A DNA stretch of 64,000 nt from Rhynchospora pubera (taxonomy: Eukaryota; Streptophyta; Magnoliopsida; Poales; Cyperaceae): NCBI GenBank assembly GCA_028095005.1, contig CM051459.1, forward strand, positions 257,100,229 to 257,164,228, written 5' to 3'. The position numbers and the translations under genes are program-made. Numbering within the stretch: the first letter of the stretch is position 1; each line of letters begins with the position of its first letter. Below the pieces are notes generated by a model. That model ran no database searches. It was not told where the DNA came from and saw only the letters and a program-made list of their open reading frames with translations. This document shows positions 34,411-47,654 of this stretch, in pieces.

Positions 34411-34786
34411 CTCAAAGATAATATTGTTTATTTACATGTTACTATTATTATGTGGTTTCAAATATTCAGAAAAAAATTAATCCCGGTAAACTCCGATAAT
34501 TTTTTATTCCAAATTAAATATTAACTTAACTATTTAATTCGGATTTAAAAACGATCCAAATGCACTCAGATTAAAATTTTTAGGTTCTGAATAACTAATT
34601 CTAACTTTATTCTTAGGTGATCTAAATGCATCCTTAAGTCCTTAATTACTTCATTTAAAATTGCATAACTAGTTCCATAATACCAAATATCGTATCATAT
34701 ACTAAAACTTCGTCATATTCTTTACGCTTTTTTTTTTATCTTTTGATTAAAGTAGCCAAATGACCACTACCTCGGTACCTCGTGTT

Positions 34787-34975
34787 GGCTCCGTTTGGAT
34801 GGCTTCTTCCCGGAATAAGGAATAAGAAATAACCATTTTTTATCACTAAATTTATTTCTAACCATCCAAACTCTTCACAAAAGTTACACACTTCCCAATA
34901 AATTTACCCCTTCCCAATAAATTTCTTTCCTTCTTCCTTCTTCCTACCTTATTCTCAACGCATCCAAACGGAGCC
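34787..34975. mobile_element. MITE (family A)
   Basis: 189 bp, ends GGCTCCGTTTGGATG / CATCCAAACGGAGCC, flanked by GTT on both sides (34784-34786, 34976-34978). Confidence 0.92.
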
Positions 34976-34978
34976 GTT

Positions 34979-36316
34979 ATTATTTATCAAATAATTATGA
35001 TTACTGTTTTTGACGACTTTACAAAATATGAACACCATTCGTTACTAAAATTGAACTGTATTTGTAGGAATTTAAAAAACCATATTTTAGTCTATATGAT
35101 ATAGTTTTCCGTAACCTTTCTGTACGGATGTTTCAATGTAGTATTTCAAAATACTGACTTTGGGCTTGTAAGGATTCAATGAATTTGGACTGGCGTGCAA
35201 TTTGGATTGCTATTGATAAATATTGTCATTGTACTCTATATTACCTTCTTTCGTTAAACAAATTCTAACTTTTTTCATAAGTGAGTCTACCTTTTTCTAG
35301 AATTTAGAGGCTCAAACTTTTATCTGGTTCAAAGTTCAAACATACCTTTTATGTCGACGCAGCACAACAAGGCCACTTGAAGAGTTTGTCTAACCAAAGT
35401 TGAGATAGTTTGAAATAGACAAAACAAGTACTCAGTTTTGTCTAGAAAACACCAGCAGCATAGCAAACACCTGCAGACGTACGGCCGGTCATGTGAAGTA
35501 TATTACAGCCAGTTTGATTTGGGATAAAGTACACTTAATACAAATCATAGTCATTTTCGAAATTTAAAATTCAAACAATCAATCTGAATCGTTCGAGTTG
35601 TCCATATTGAAATATCCTTGTGTCACATCCCGTGCTGACGAGTCACGAGATGCGAAGAAAAATGATATCTTTTCCTTCCATCCGACGACCCGGCGACCCG
35701 TCAACCTACGTCGCAACATAAAAATAAACAGAATCATGTACAAATTATAGTAATCAATTATTTAACGACACAGTTTCTCCATAATTAATTAATATAGAAA
35801 AATTCAATAAGATCAGATTAATCCACAGAACAAATAATATATTTTACGAGATAAGCTAATTTTTTCAAATATCAGTCAGTCAGTTAGAATGGTCATTTCC
35901 GAACTAAGGAGGATCAGGACCGGCCCCTCCCCAAACTTAAGAGGATCATGACTCAAAATTTAGATCCAGTTTTCAAACCTGATATCTCGTAAAATACCAG
36001 CAATCATAATTTCGGTACAATGAAAATCAAACGATAATTCACTTAATCAATTAATATAAAATTAAATACAGAGAAATCTTGATTACCTGACACAGAGATT
36101 TAGAAGTCACCAACAAATCATAATGAATATCCAGAACGGTTGCGATGTAGACTCTAATTCTGACATTTTTTTAGGAAACACTCATCAGTTATTTTATTGA
36201 TTCTCAAACAAACATATACAATTGAAAGATACACATAAAAAGAAAGAAATAAAAAATAATTTAGAAAAACTATCTAAACATTATTCTGAAAATCTAATTC
36301 TTAATCTCACACACTT

Positions 36317-36320
<4 letters not shown>
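34979..36320. other. intergenic, probably old repeat debris
   Basis: No ORF of interest. A GC-richer patch (35620-35710, TCACATCCCGTGCTGACGAG) is unlike its surroundings and may be transposon debris, but I cannot classify it. Confidence 0.4.
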
Positions 36321-36396
<76 letters not shown>

Positions 36397-36787
36397 TAAT
36401 GGATTCAATCAAAGCGCTTTGACCGGAGTCTCAGTTAAATCCCGTCGGTTCTCAATTTTGAAAGTTCAAACGACCGATTCGAACCGTCAAATATGATCTC
36501 CATATTGAAATCTCCTTGCCGACCAAAATTTTCATTTTTTTGAATTTTTTAAGTATTTTTTTCGGATTTTCAAAAATCGTTAATCTAATTTGTTCTGAAC
36601 CCTACAAAAATTGCTGTTTTTGAAAATCCGAAAAAAATAAAAATTCAAAAAAAATGAAAATTTTGGTCGGCAAGGAGATTTCAATATAGAGATCATATTT
36701 GACGGTTTGGATCGGTCGTTTGAACTTTCAAAATTGAGATCTGACGGGGTTTAACTGGGACTCCGGTCAAAGCGCTTTGATTGAAGG

Positions 36788-36840
<53 letters not shown>
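36321..36840. mobile_element. foldback element with microsatellite arms
   Basis: Core inverted repeat 36404-36785: ATCAAAGCGCTTTGACCGGA on the left and its inverse on the right, with GAACCGTCAAATATGATCTC and GGTCGGCAAGGAGATTTC inside. The left side is preceded by (TA)n(GA)n and the right side followed by (CT)n(TA)n, so the whole 520 bp is close to one palindrome. The inner arms match the foldback at 8190-8614. Confidence 0.8.
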
Positions 36841-36848
<8 letters not shown>

Positions 36849-36869
36849 TATATACACATTTGCATATCT

Positions 36870-37490
36870 TGTCACACTTCCCCTCAAGTTGGAGCATGAA
36901 GATCTTGAATGCCTAACTTGCCAACCAAATAATGAAGTTGTCACTTGCCAAGAGCCTTTGTAAAGATATATGCCAACTATTTAGTTATCTGTACATGTGG
37001 AGTAATTATGTGACTAGCACGAATAATGTCTCTTACATGATGATAATCCACCTCAATTTGTTTAGTACGCTCATAGAAAATTGGGTGAGATGCTATGTGA
37101 ATAGCATCTTGAATTCTTGATTATCACAAAATAATTAAATGGGTTGTGTATGTGAGACACCAAGAAATTAAAGGAGAGACATGAGTAATGTCAACTCACA
37201 AGTAGTGGTTGTTATTGACCGATATTCGACTTCAGCCGAGGACCGTGAAATTGTGTGTTGCTTTTTAGTTTTCCAACAAATAGGTGACTTAGCCCAACAT
37301 CACAAAGTATCCAGTTAACGAGCATCTAGTCAAGGGACAACTCGTCCAATTCGAGTCACAATAGGCATACAATCGATGATCACTCTGAGCATGAAGCACA
37401 ATATCTTGCTCATGATTGCCTTTCAATTACCGCAATACTCTAATAATGGCATCATAATGTGCCTAAAGAGGATCCTGCATAACCTATGTC
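36870..37490 (-). mobile_element. Ty1/Copia retrotransposon remnant (RNase H end and LTR start)
   Basis: On the minus strand the end of the Copia polyprotein is readable through many stops: RIGRVVP, KTKKQHTISRSSAEVEYRS, TTTCELT, FLGVSHTQPI, LFCDNQE, LASLAFKIFML. A polypurine stretch CAACTTGAGGGGAAGTGTGA follows, as at the 3' LTR junction of Copia elements. Upstream polyprotein parts are absent and the LTR runs straight into the foldback microsatellites, so it is a truncated, dead copy. Confidence 0.8.
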
Positions 37491-38130
37491 AAATGTAGAA
37501 AAATAGTTTGTAGTGTTTGAGCAATTAAAATATTTTTTCAAGTATAAAAAACACCAACAAACACTAGCAACCGGTAGTTCAAGCTAATTTCATGCAAATT
37601 AACAAAAAGAATGGAAAAAGAATTGTGCATGTTCTCATCATAATAAGAAGTCTCAAACCAAGACTTTAGAGGTGGTGGCATGCTCTTCTTCTTCCTTTTG
37701 CAACCATCTAAGGTCCACAAAGGTTAATCAACTTCTACCTTGAATTATGCTAGTAATTCAAGTAGAAATACTCTAATCTTTGGTTTCCTCCTTCAATTAA
37801 TTTGTCAATTAATAACGTAAAACTATTGTCAACACATGAGACCTAGCAATAATGTAAAAGATAAGAGAAAAATTTAGATCTAGAATTTTTCTTCTCACAA
37901 TAAAAGTGTGGCCTCAAAGGGAGGAAGGAAGTGGCTATGCAAAATGATAATTCTCCAATTAGAGGGGTATATATAGACCTCCCCTGATCCCTTCCACAAA
38001 CCCTAGGATTAGTGGTCCCTTTCAAAGGGTAGTTTTGGAATTGCACATTTCTATTTTATGGTTAACTTTTCATTCTCCTTTCAATCCTGTTTCTCAACTC
38101 GTTTTTCTCCTTCGAAGAATTAATTGACAC
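37491..38130. other. possible LTR-like or promoter-like region
   Basis: No ORF supported. On the minus strand TCTATATATACCCC (about 37965) could be a TATA box and lies in a better-conserved-looking block (37880-38040). Might be LTR sequence from the neighbouring Copia remnant; not proven. Confidence 0.3.
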
Positions 38131-38637
38131 ATGTCTTCAACAAATCATAGCAACTTTTGCTCGTCGTTTCTTCCTTCTCTTCAGATCACCAATCAAAATC
38201 GCTGAGAACCAGTAGAGTTGCCTCTCCATTCTTGCCTCCAGTCTCTCATCCCCACCACAAACTTCGGAGTTCAAATCCCTCGCGCCTCTTCCACGATTTC
38301 GAGTGAGCTTTTCCAAAACTGAACCGAAACAGTATGTCTACCTGCTTTTCTCTCTTTACTTTTCTTATTTTCTATTCCTTGCATGAGATTTGATTGGAGA
38401 TACTTTAATTGTTATTCCTAAATAGGCTACTACATTAGATTTTAGTTCAGTTTTACCGAATCTAGTAAAGTAGATGAGGGCTTTTTGAAAAAGCTTTTTT
38501 TTACTTGATATAAACATGACATGGTACTAGCTGTGCATCCAAGCATCATGATACAAAAAAGAGAAAACCGTGTTCATCGTGATGTCGTACATATCCATAT
38601 ACAATTTTGCTTTCAATTTATAGCTATGTTCATCGTG

Positions 38638-38863
38638 ATGTCAACCATAGAAGGTCACAATCCATCGAGCTCTGGAAGCATATCAAGAAAAGAGACCAAG
38701 GCGGACATCTAAAGTTTGGAAGCATTTTGATTCTTTACCAGTTGGAAAGAGAGCTACTTGTAAGTATTGCAGTAAAATCTTATGTGCAATGTCAAAAATG
38801 GGAATGTCGCATCTGAAATGGCACATTGAAACATGCAAAAAACTTCAAGGAGACACAAGCTAA
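38638..38863 (+). pseudogene. BED zinc-finger fragment of a hAT-type gene
   Basis: Begins MSTIEGHNPSSSGSISRK, typical of BED-finger hAT transposase genes. One extra base near 38690 shifts the frame, and the finger continues as TSKVWKHFDSLPVGKRATCKYC ... MSHLKWHIETCKK, with the C-x2-C and H-x4-C spacing of BED fingers, to a TAA at 38861-38863. A CT-rich leader and a GTATGTC donor near 38330 suggest an upstream untranslated exon. The catalytic part is missing. A possible coiled-coil exon at 39164-39244 (EKYERELKDARVLLKMKTEQ) follows, relation unknown. Confidence 0.7.
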
Positions 38864-39659
38864 ACTCAATTCATAGGATCAGAGAAGGTTAGATATTTCC
38901 TAAAATGCATGTAAATCTGTAAAGTTAAAGGTAGGTGGGTCTTTAGCAGCTATTGCTTGTATGTCCATCTCTTCACCTTAACATGAATTTTTAAAATTAG
39001 TCAGTACATGAGTCAATTTGAATAAGCAAGTAGGGATGCTTTGCAAGAGGGATTTTTCTGTTTTTAATTAAAACGTGGTGGGTGATTACTCACTGGTTTA
39101 AAACAAAGGTGTAATAGTCATTGCTGAAATCATTTGAAAATTGAAACCCCCTTTGACTTTTCTTAGGAGAAGTATGAGAGGGAGCTGAAGGATGCAAGAG
39201 TATTGTTGAAAATGAAAACTGAACAAATTGCAATTTTGGAAAAGGTTTGGACTTGTTTCTAGTCATTTTCACATTTTAAGCTATTTATACTTCTATAATT
39301 AAAGCATTTCTTTATCCTATTCTTAGTAGTTTTGGACAAAAATGCGGGTTTATGTTGATATCTCTATCTACAAGAATTTTCACTTTTGGTTTCGACGAAC
39401 GAATAATCATTAAGTCCTCTTTCTGAAAGAGACATGCCAAGAGTAAACTTGGTGAACTTCCAAAAAATGTTTTTTTTTTCCTTATGATTATGATTAGTTC
39501 TTTTCTATCTATCATCCATTGGGATTTGTGAACCTTGCATAAAACAGCTCCGTGCATCATTATCGTTTGAATGGTGATTTTGCAAATTTATAAATATAAA
39601 TTAATCAATCCAATCTATATATTGAAATCTCATAGCAAACAAAAATTTACGATTTTTAA

Positions 39660-41010
39660 AACTTTTTTACTATTTTTTTATTTTTTTTAAAACTTGTCAT
39701 TTTTTGCTATAAATTAGTATAATTATAGCCAAAATTCAAAATATTTTGCCATTTTAGACTAGTTTTCAAATTCCAAAATTCTGCTTTTTTTTACTATTTC
39801 TTTAATTTCATTTTCAGAGTGCTTATTTTAGAAAATCAGAAATTTAGTTTTTTCTTGGCTATTTTTCTAATTTTAAATTCCGAGTGGCTATTTTTTATAA
39901 TAATAAATTCATGTTTTCTGGCCAATTCTGTCATTTTAATTTCCGAATGGCTATATTTGAAATTCCGAAATTCAGGTTTGGCTATTTCTGTAATATTTTT
40001 TATAGTAGCTATTTATGAAAATAAGAAATTATGTTTTTTTTTGACAATTTTTGTAATTTTTTATTCTAAGTGGCTATTTTTGAAAAAATTGAAATATTCA
40101 CGTGTTTGGTAATTTCTGTCCTATTTTACTTTTAGACTGGCTAAATTCAAAATTCCAAAATTAATGTTTTCTGATTATTTCTATAATTTTATTTTTACAG
40201 TGGCTATTTTTTTAAAATCAGAAATTCTTTTTTTGGCTATTTTTATAAAATTTAGATTCCGAGTTCTATTTCTGTCATTTTGCATACATAGAGGCTATTT
40301 TGAAATTCGAAAAATAAATTTTTTGGCTTTTTCTGTAATTTTATTTTCGAAGTGATTATTTTAGAGAACCGAAATTCTGCTTTTTGGCTATTTTTGTAAT
40401 TTTCAATGATGTGTGGCTATTTCTGAAATCGAAAATTCATATATTTTGGCTATTTCTGTAATTTTACTTTCCGAATGGCTCTATTTGTAATTTTATTTTC
40501 ATAGTTGTTATTTTTGAAAAATAGAAATTCAATGTTATTTCTGTAATTTTACTTTCCGAATGGCTATATTTGTAATTTTATTTTCATATATTCTTGCTAT
40601 TTTTTTCTAATTTTAAATTCCGAGTGACTATTTTTTATGATAAAAATTTAATGTTTTTGAGCTATTTCTGTTGTTTTGATTTCAGAGTGGCTATATTTGA
40701 AAATCTAAAATTCAAAATTTTGTTTGGCAATTTCTCCGATATTATTTTCAGAGTGACTATTTTTTAATTTGAAAATTCAGATTTTTTCTGACTATTTCGG
40801 TAATTTTATTTTTACAGTGATTATTTTTTAAAATCAGAAATTCAGTTTTTGCTAGCCATTTTTTTATTCCGAGTGGCTATTTTTGAAAGTAAAAAATTCA
40901 TGTTTTCTGGCTATTTCTGTCAGTTCATTTTAAGAGAGACTATTTTTTAAAATCGAAAATTCAAGTTTTGTAACTTTTTCGGTGATTTTATTTTCACAGT
41001 TGCTATTTTT
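39660..41010. repeat. 1.35-kb degenerate tandem repeat, 'GTGGCTATTTTTGAAAAT' type
   Basis: Roughly 20 degenerate units of about 60-80 bp alternate two sub-blocks: TGGCTATTTCTGTAATTTTA and TTTTCAGAGTGGCTATTTTTGAAAATCAGAAATTCA. Units differ by 20-30 percent by eye and vary in length. ORFs inside are by-products of the low-complexity sequence. Confidence 0.85.
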
Positions 41011-41029
41011 CTTACTTCTTAGAAACTAA

Positions 41030-43914
41030 GCATTTTTTTTATCGGTGAATTTTTATATTCAAAGTTCAGGTCATGCACTAACAATTATTTTTTTACCTAA
41101 TTCAATTATAATGTTTCGTTGAATTAACTATTCTATGTTACTTTCAATTTCTAAATATGAAGTTTCTTTTTGTATCATATTATATTTGGCTCATAAACTA
41201 TAATTTGCAAGAACTAGCAAATATTTTACTTAAAATGTGACTGAACAATTGTCTGACCTTGTAACAAAAGAAAGGCTTCACTTCTAGATTCCATAAATGC
41301 AAAGAACCTGATCGGAATAACACCAATTACTCCCGCATTGTCACGGAATATCTGGCAGATATGGCCATTAAAAAAAAGCATTTCAGTGCCTCCCTAAAAA
41401 AATAACTTTAAGCTATGTACTTTATTTTGTACCTCTTCTTCAAAGGCTTTGATCTATTATATAGGAGGGAAAATCATAAGTCGCTCTTTTTAAAACAAAC
41501 AAAAAGAGATTGGAAATATCTCCTATATATAGGATCTGTACCAAGTAGTTGGTACTGTACCAACCAGTCATTCATGTTGACAAAACTCACTGAAAAGCTG
41601 CAAAAATCTGACCCAAAGACATGAAACAATCCGACCAATATCATGGATCATGACCTTACCAATTACCTGATCAACTTGGAATCTAAACCCATCCAAACTA
41701 AGGAAACAACCTGGACTGGCATTGAAAAACATACAGAAAAGCTTCTACTTTCATCTACAAAAAAATTGTACAATATGGACCGACTTGAATAAGCAATCTA
41801 CTTCTAATTTCATCTACAAATAACCTAGAAACCTACTAAATAACTTCATAAGAAAGGCTTGTGCTATAAATAAAATAACAGCCTCATGAAATCACAAATA
41901 CCAGGTACCAGTACATAGGCTTATGGACAGTAAATGTTTTCAAAACTGACAGGAGACCTTTTTTTATCCCATTTTACAACAGCCTGGTAAATATCACAAC
42001 AGAAACAACTTCTTTAATTACTATCAACACAATAATAAAACTAAAAGAAAAAAAATACAATAAAAGTAGAAGATGGACACCATATGATGTCAACATGCGT
42101 ATTATAACAAGCATAATTTATAAGAAAACTTTTCGTGTGAAATTAAGTGAACGGTCTCCTAGTGGGTGTGCATCGAAATTAAGTGTGTTAAGGTTAAGGT
42201 TAGGGATAGGGTATAGGTATAGATTGGTCAGTTTCTCTTTCGACAGCGCCAATTTTCTTTCCAGAGCTCATATGAATTTTGATTGTTGTTGGTGGCTACA
42301 GTGGGAGAGAGACAGACCACCGATTTATCTCGGTTCTAATCCGATATGGATCATTTTAGTGGTTAGGGTCCGACAAGGCAGAGATGGGAGCAAAATGAGC
42401 ACAAGATGCGGAGGGGATAGTACAAAATAGAAAGAGGCGATTTGTTGTTAATCGACTATTTTCTCCTTTTCACTAAAAATTCTGTTAAATATAACGAAGA
42501 ACATTTTAAGCGGTCAAAATTTTCTATGATATATGAGACGTCTGATTTGTAAGAAATGGAAGAATTTGTCCAGATTTATTATTGTTATTCCAACAAATAA
42601 ATAATTCAGATCTTCAATCTGAATAATCTGTCAATAATAATCTCAAAAAACAAACGATCAAATATTATCAATAACATAAGATTGAAACGCTTGATTGAGA
42701 GACAATTCCATGGGAAAGGTGATCTCTATTTGATTGAGAGCCGATTGGATTGGAATAAGAGAGAAATATTCGGCGTAAGTCTCAGTCTTGATCAACCCCT
42801 AAGAAAGTCATTTGTTTTTTAAATTGTATCCATGGAAAATCGAAAGAGAGAGGGAGCATGAGATGTCTCGGTTTCAGGTTAACGGAGAGAGAGAGGCGAT
42901 TAATATGCATATATTTGGACCTTGGGCCAACGATTTTTTAAATCTAGGCGATAATTTTACTTATATCAATATCATACTTATAATGGGCGTTAAAAATTAT
43001 AATAGAGAAAAAAATTCGGCATAAGGAAATCGGTCTGAAATGGAATTTTAACCTGCAATCTAGAACATACAAATAAAGCCTATAAAATTTTTGGTGCTAA
43101 AAAATTTTAGTGGGAGATTAAGAAATTTTAAATCAAACTTTTATTTAAAGTTTAAAAGTCTAACAAGAACATCTAGCAATAGATCTAATTAGAAGAGAAA
43201 TGAAAATGTCTAGTAAGTCATCAAGCAATAGATCTAATTACTAGAGAAATGAAAAAATCAAGCATAAAAAATCTAAATAAAAGTCATTATTCTTGTTGAC
43301 TTAGACAGGAAGACTTCTAATTCTTCAGGCACGTCTAATTGGCTGGCGCACATTCAAACTGCTTAGAAAAACTTCAACAAAGAATTAATTGTACTAGAAG
43401 TCAACCAGTAATATTTTGTATGTTAAAAAAATATAAACAGAATGTACTTTAAAACCTTGCGACTAGCTAGTTGACTGCTACTGTGAATTAGTGAATATTT
43501 CTATGGTTCGAAAGCATCCACGAAGGCTTTAATTATTCAAACGCGCTTATATGTTGTATGTTCTCTGAGGAATCTCATGGAATATCTCTTCAACCACCAT
43601 CCTTAAACTTATCAGAACAATTGTCTCATTTTATATATTCTGTCAGTGTGTGACAATTTGTAAACCACTTCTTTGAAAACTTTTATAATTAATGAAGTTT
43701 GAAGGTAGATTTTTAATATAATCTAATGCCGTGCACATCATTTCACAAGCTCTGTCAGCATGTTCAAATGCAATTTATTCCGGTCCAAGTCAGTGTTAAT
43801 CCAATTTGGTTAGCATTGATCACAGCTCTCTGAACTGATTGACAACTTCTAGTATTTTCATAAGAAGTTTCACATACGGATTCAGATCAAAGTAATTCAA
43901 AGTTTTATGACATT
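41030..43914. other. intergenic, nothing firmly recognised
   Basis: Contains a 111-codon ORF (42095-42430) without recognisable domains, in a GC-richer segment, and a ~58-bp tandem duplication at 43160-43260 (AGCAATAGATCTAATTA twice). I do not support a gene. Confidence 0.5.
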
Positions 43915-44045
43915 TAACGGCAAATAGCGAAGCACCTTGAGTGAAGGCTGCGGGTTCGAAACATGGTTGGAGGACAATTTATGATATTTAATTTCAAAAT
44001 AAGTTAGAGGGCTTGACCCCCCATCGATCTTATCTTATAAAAAAG
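43915..44045 (+). mobile_element. tRNA-derived SINE-like copy
   Basis: A-box-like AGCACCTTGAGTGAAGG, a good B box GCGGGTTCGAAACATG, then ATTTAATTTCAAAATAAGTT, GGGCTTGACC and TCTTATCTTATAAAAAAG. Not a tRNA gene, because no acceptor stem or cloverleaf can be formed. Confidence 0.55.
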
Positions 44046-44459
44046 TTTTATGGAAAGCTAAAATAACGTTCTACAACTTTGGTATTTTATTTTTTCAATA
44101 GCTACAAATTTTAGTTTGTTATATCTCAACTAAATTACAATAAATGTAAACTACTAAGTTACCAGGTTAAAAAACCCGATATAATGCTTATTTCAGAATT
44201 CTCTTTTTTCCTTCCGTTTCATAGTGTTACATCACGTATTTCATGTAGGGTGAATTTTTTTTTTTAAATAAAAATGGGGGTCACAGCCCACATCTTTCTA
44301 TTAATAAAAGTAATTACAGTATGTTAGCCAGGCTAAAACAGAAATGAAAAAAATAAAAGATACTAAACTAACCCAAGATAAATAGAAAAGAAAGAAGAAA
44401 CAGAATCAAGAGCTTGAAGAATCCTTTGATTTCAGCTTTTGCCAGTAAGTTGTTGTAGT

Positions 44460-45160
44460 CATGGTTCTGAAACTCGGATTCGGACTCGGACTCGGAGTGT
44501 GGGATTAAGGAGTTGAATCGGATGACTCGGAAAAAATCGGGTGACTCGGATCGGAAACTCGGAGTTTCATAAATAATCATTTTAAATGTCTTAAAAATCA
44601 GAAAAAAATATTGAATAATAAGAAAATATTTTTTAATAATGATACTTTCAATAAAACATATTAATATATCAGTTAGAATTGTAGAAAATAAAATTTTCAA
44701 TTTTTCTATGTTTTTGGATTATTTTTTGGTCAAGAATCATCTTGTTTGAAAATTATTTCACTTATTGAATTATCTGGACCGATTGATCTGATTTAAAAGG
44801 AAAAATTGAAAAAATGGAGGTGTCCAGTACTGAACCCTTCCCCTTCTTCTTTCCTTTCCCGATCCCACTCGATTCCCTTCTTCCTTTCCGATAGAACACA
44901 AGTGAGGGCTTAAATTCCCTCATGAGGAGCTGCCATGGTGCTTTTTCCGGCCTCCTGACACGATTTCTCCACTATAGCAACCTCCTCAAGTGTTTCCCGT
45001 GCTCCTTCACCTCTCTCCATGGAAGAACACCACCATTATAGGTGATCTCAAGTCTTTCAACCCAAATCCGATCCAACTCGCCAAAAATCGGATCGTTGGC
45101 CGCCGAGTCCGAGTCAACTCGGGCCGATTCCGAGTTGAATCGCCGAGTTTTTAAACCATG
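44460..45160. mobile_element. non-autonomous hAT-type element, ACTCGG-rich ends
   Basis: 701 bp with ends CATGGTTCTGAAACTCGG and CCGAGTTTTTAAACCATG and an exact 8-bp duplication GTTGTAGT (44452-44459, 45161-45168). Next to each end there are several (G)ACTCGGA(C/T)TCGG units in opposite orientation, as subterminal repeats. The interior has no transposase. Confidence 0.9.
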
Positions 45161-45168
45161 GTTGTAGT

Positions 45169-47654
45169 TCATGTAGGATGAATAAAAGTACATATATATA
45201 GTGGCTCTTGTGAAGACCAAAATTTGCTTGTACTTGATTTAGCATCATGGTAATACCATTTCATCTTCAAAATAGGCTGATGTCATTGCTTAGGTGAAAA
45301 TCAGATCGTGAGTAAATAAACTTTGACAATAAAATAGTGCCTAATTAGTGATCAAAACTATCACACGCCATCTGTTAAATGAATAAATTAGAAGATACAA
45401 TATTTTACATTGATAAGATAACGATAGACAGTTGTAAATTTTCCTTTTGGGGAAAGATAGTTTGATGCTTCCAATGCGTACAAGCAATCTAACTCTCCTG
45501 TGTTAGTAACCTATTGGCATATCACATGGTTCTTTATTTTCGGTCTTCATGGGTTTAAGTGCGCAATCGCTTATTGGTGCTCTCTCCATTTCTTTTATAG
45601 ATGCACCTCGAGGAAGAATAATGGCTCTTTCTCTCTCTAGATCTCTCAGTAAGACCAGTTGATCTCATGAAGGCTGTTCTCTTCACCATTAAGTTAGAAG
45701 GACAATTCTACATGCTTCTTTTAAGTTTTTCTAAATTTTGATGATTAATTCTTCACCATACAAATGTGCCTTTTGGGTTATCAGGTTACATAATTATTCA
45801 GCAAAATCATATCAAATTTGGCGATTCAATCTACATTTTGCTTCATATTCAGGTTATAATTACGGATAATAATTCTTCTTTTGCACCACACATTGTGAGT
45901 GTCTAAATTAAATATGAATTGGTATATTGGTCCGAGAGTGTGATATATAACCAAAATTGAATTACTTTATGCACACATTTACCAATTATAATAACTTGGT
46001 TAGCAAATGTGAAATAACATTAATTCATGATACTCTGTCTGTTTATCTCTCTCTCTCTCTCTCTCTCTCTCAGTGTTTTAGTGTTTGGTTCCATCAAACT
46101 TGATAAAGCTATATTTTGTCATAACATGCAAGAAGACAATACATAGGTAGTTCCACTGTTAAGATAAGTTATATGATCCTCTGGCAGCAGAATGCTTTCT
46201 TTCGTTTCTTCAGTTAGCTGTTAAAAATTCCATCAAAATTTTTATTGATTTGAAAATCCGTCTTTAAATTATTAGATGATATGATGAATCCATCATAGTG
46301 TCTCTATTTTTATATTTTGGTACAACTCTAGTTAAATTTTACACAATGTTTTATATATAGAAACCAGATAAATTGACTGTTATCGTTATGAAAGACAAGA
46401 AGGATCGGATACATGCAGGATAAATTTTGTGGTTTTCATGTGATGTAAAAGTAATACAGGCGATTGCTAACATTCATGTTTATACATTTTATTGACTTGG
46501 CACAGATACTAGTTCTGCGAAATTGCCCATTTATTTCTTAAAGTAGTATGTTTGATTTGTTTGTTAATGAATGCATAAAGGAGATAAAGTCCAGTCAATG
46601 GCTGAAAAAAAATTGAAACGATAGAAAAACAAGACCAATTGAGAAAAGCTCCTGAGAAAAAAAAATATACTGATAAATAAAATCTTTCAAGTTGCAACTA
46701 AAGCAAGCAGAGGTTTTTCCAAAGTTGCGTTAAACTCATAGTACAAATCTGAACATGACAACAGCTCAAGTGGTAATTGAGGTCAATATATTGATTTTAA
46801 CAAGTGAAATTAAGAGCCTTCCCATTTAAATCAGAAAAAGTTAATTTCTGATAAATCATTCTTCTGTTGGAGAGTACTTGGAGACCTACGTGGGCTAATG
46901 TGCAGCAAGAAATTATATTATTATTAAGTACACTTTGAAGATGAGCTTCCTGGGTTTTTGCAAAGTATGTCTCAAATCTTTCCCAGAGTTCAGAGGCAAA
47001 ACAGAGGGAATTCTCATTGGGATCCCAAATTGGCCTTTTTAGTTAATTAGTTGTTAATGAGTTGATTAACAAAGCAATAAATTGATTGGAGGTTGCTAGA
47101 TGGTTCTACTTATGCCAATGATTTCAATAAAATCTAAGCTAAAAAAACAAACAGGTGTCGGTCCGACATAAAAGCGACTGTTGAGCACAACAGTGTTGTG
47201 ACACCTGGCACCATTTTTAGCAGATTCCCTGTGGCAGTGACTTGAAGCAACTCATGTCGCTTGTTTTATCATTTTGTGCAACCTATGTTTTGAATTTTTG
47301 TAGGAAAATATTTCTTTATAGTTTGGAATTACGTAACTGACCCGCAATATAGTAACACTGCAACAGAGCACCCTATGTTGCAGTTGTTCTTTGATATTTA
47401 AGACTACACATTTCTTTCAACTGCAAATGTCTTTTCAGGCCTGCAATGGCTAAGAAGATCAAAACATTTGGTTCTTTTCAATGTCTAAGGGAATTCATCA
47501 CTGTATCTTTGTTGAAATTGCAATTTTAACCTTTTCAACTCAGTACAACCATACAAGGAGTCTCCCTGCTTTCAGCAATATATGTGTGCGTGTATGTATA
47601 TATGTGTGTAGGCAGTAAATGTTATTGTAAGAAATTAATTTTAATGTTGAAAAA
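45169..47654. other. intergenic, nothing recognised
   Basis: AT-rich; a (CT)n tract at 46048-46072. No gene supported. Confidence 0.5.

Noticed and set aside
36222..36422. ORF with repeated RE dipeptides
   Set aside because: It is the translation of the (TA)n(GA)n microsatellite.
39819..40355. ORFs of 97 and 63 codons rich in Phe, Ile and Leu, like membrane proteins
   Set aside because: They are translations of the degenerate T-rich repeat field, with repeated motifs that follow the DNA period.
42095..42430. 111-codon plus-strand ORF in a GC-richer segment
   Set aside because: No recognisable domain, basic and low-complexity composition, no splice or promoter context.
43955..43972. B-box GGGTTCGAAAC, possible tRNA gene
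   Set aside because: No acceptor, D or anticodon stems can be drawn; the surrounding tail matches other SINE-like copies.
44972..45220. 82-codon ORF rich in Glu/Ser
   Set aside because: It is translated from the ACTCGG subterminal repeats of a hAT-type element.
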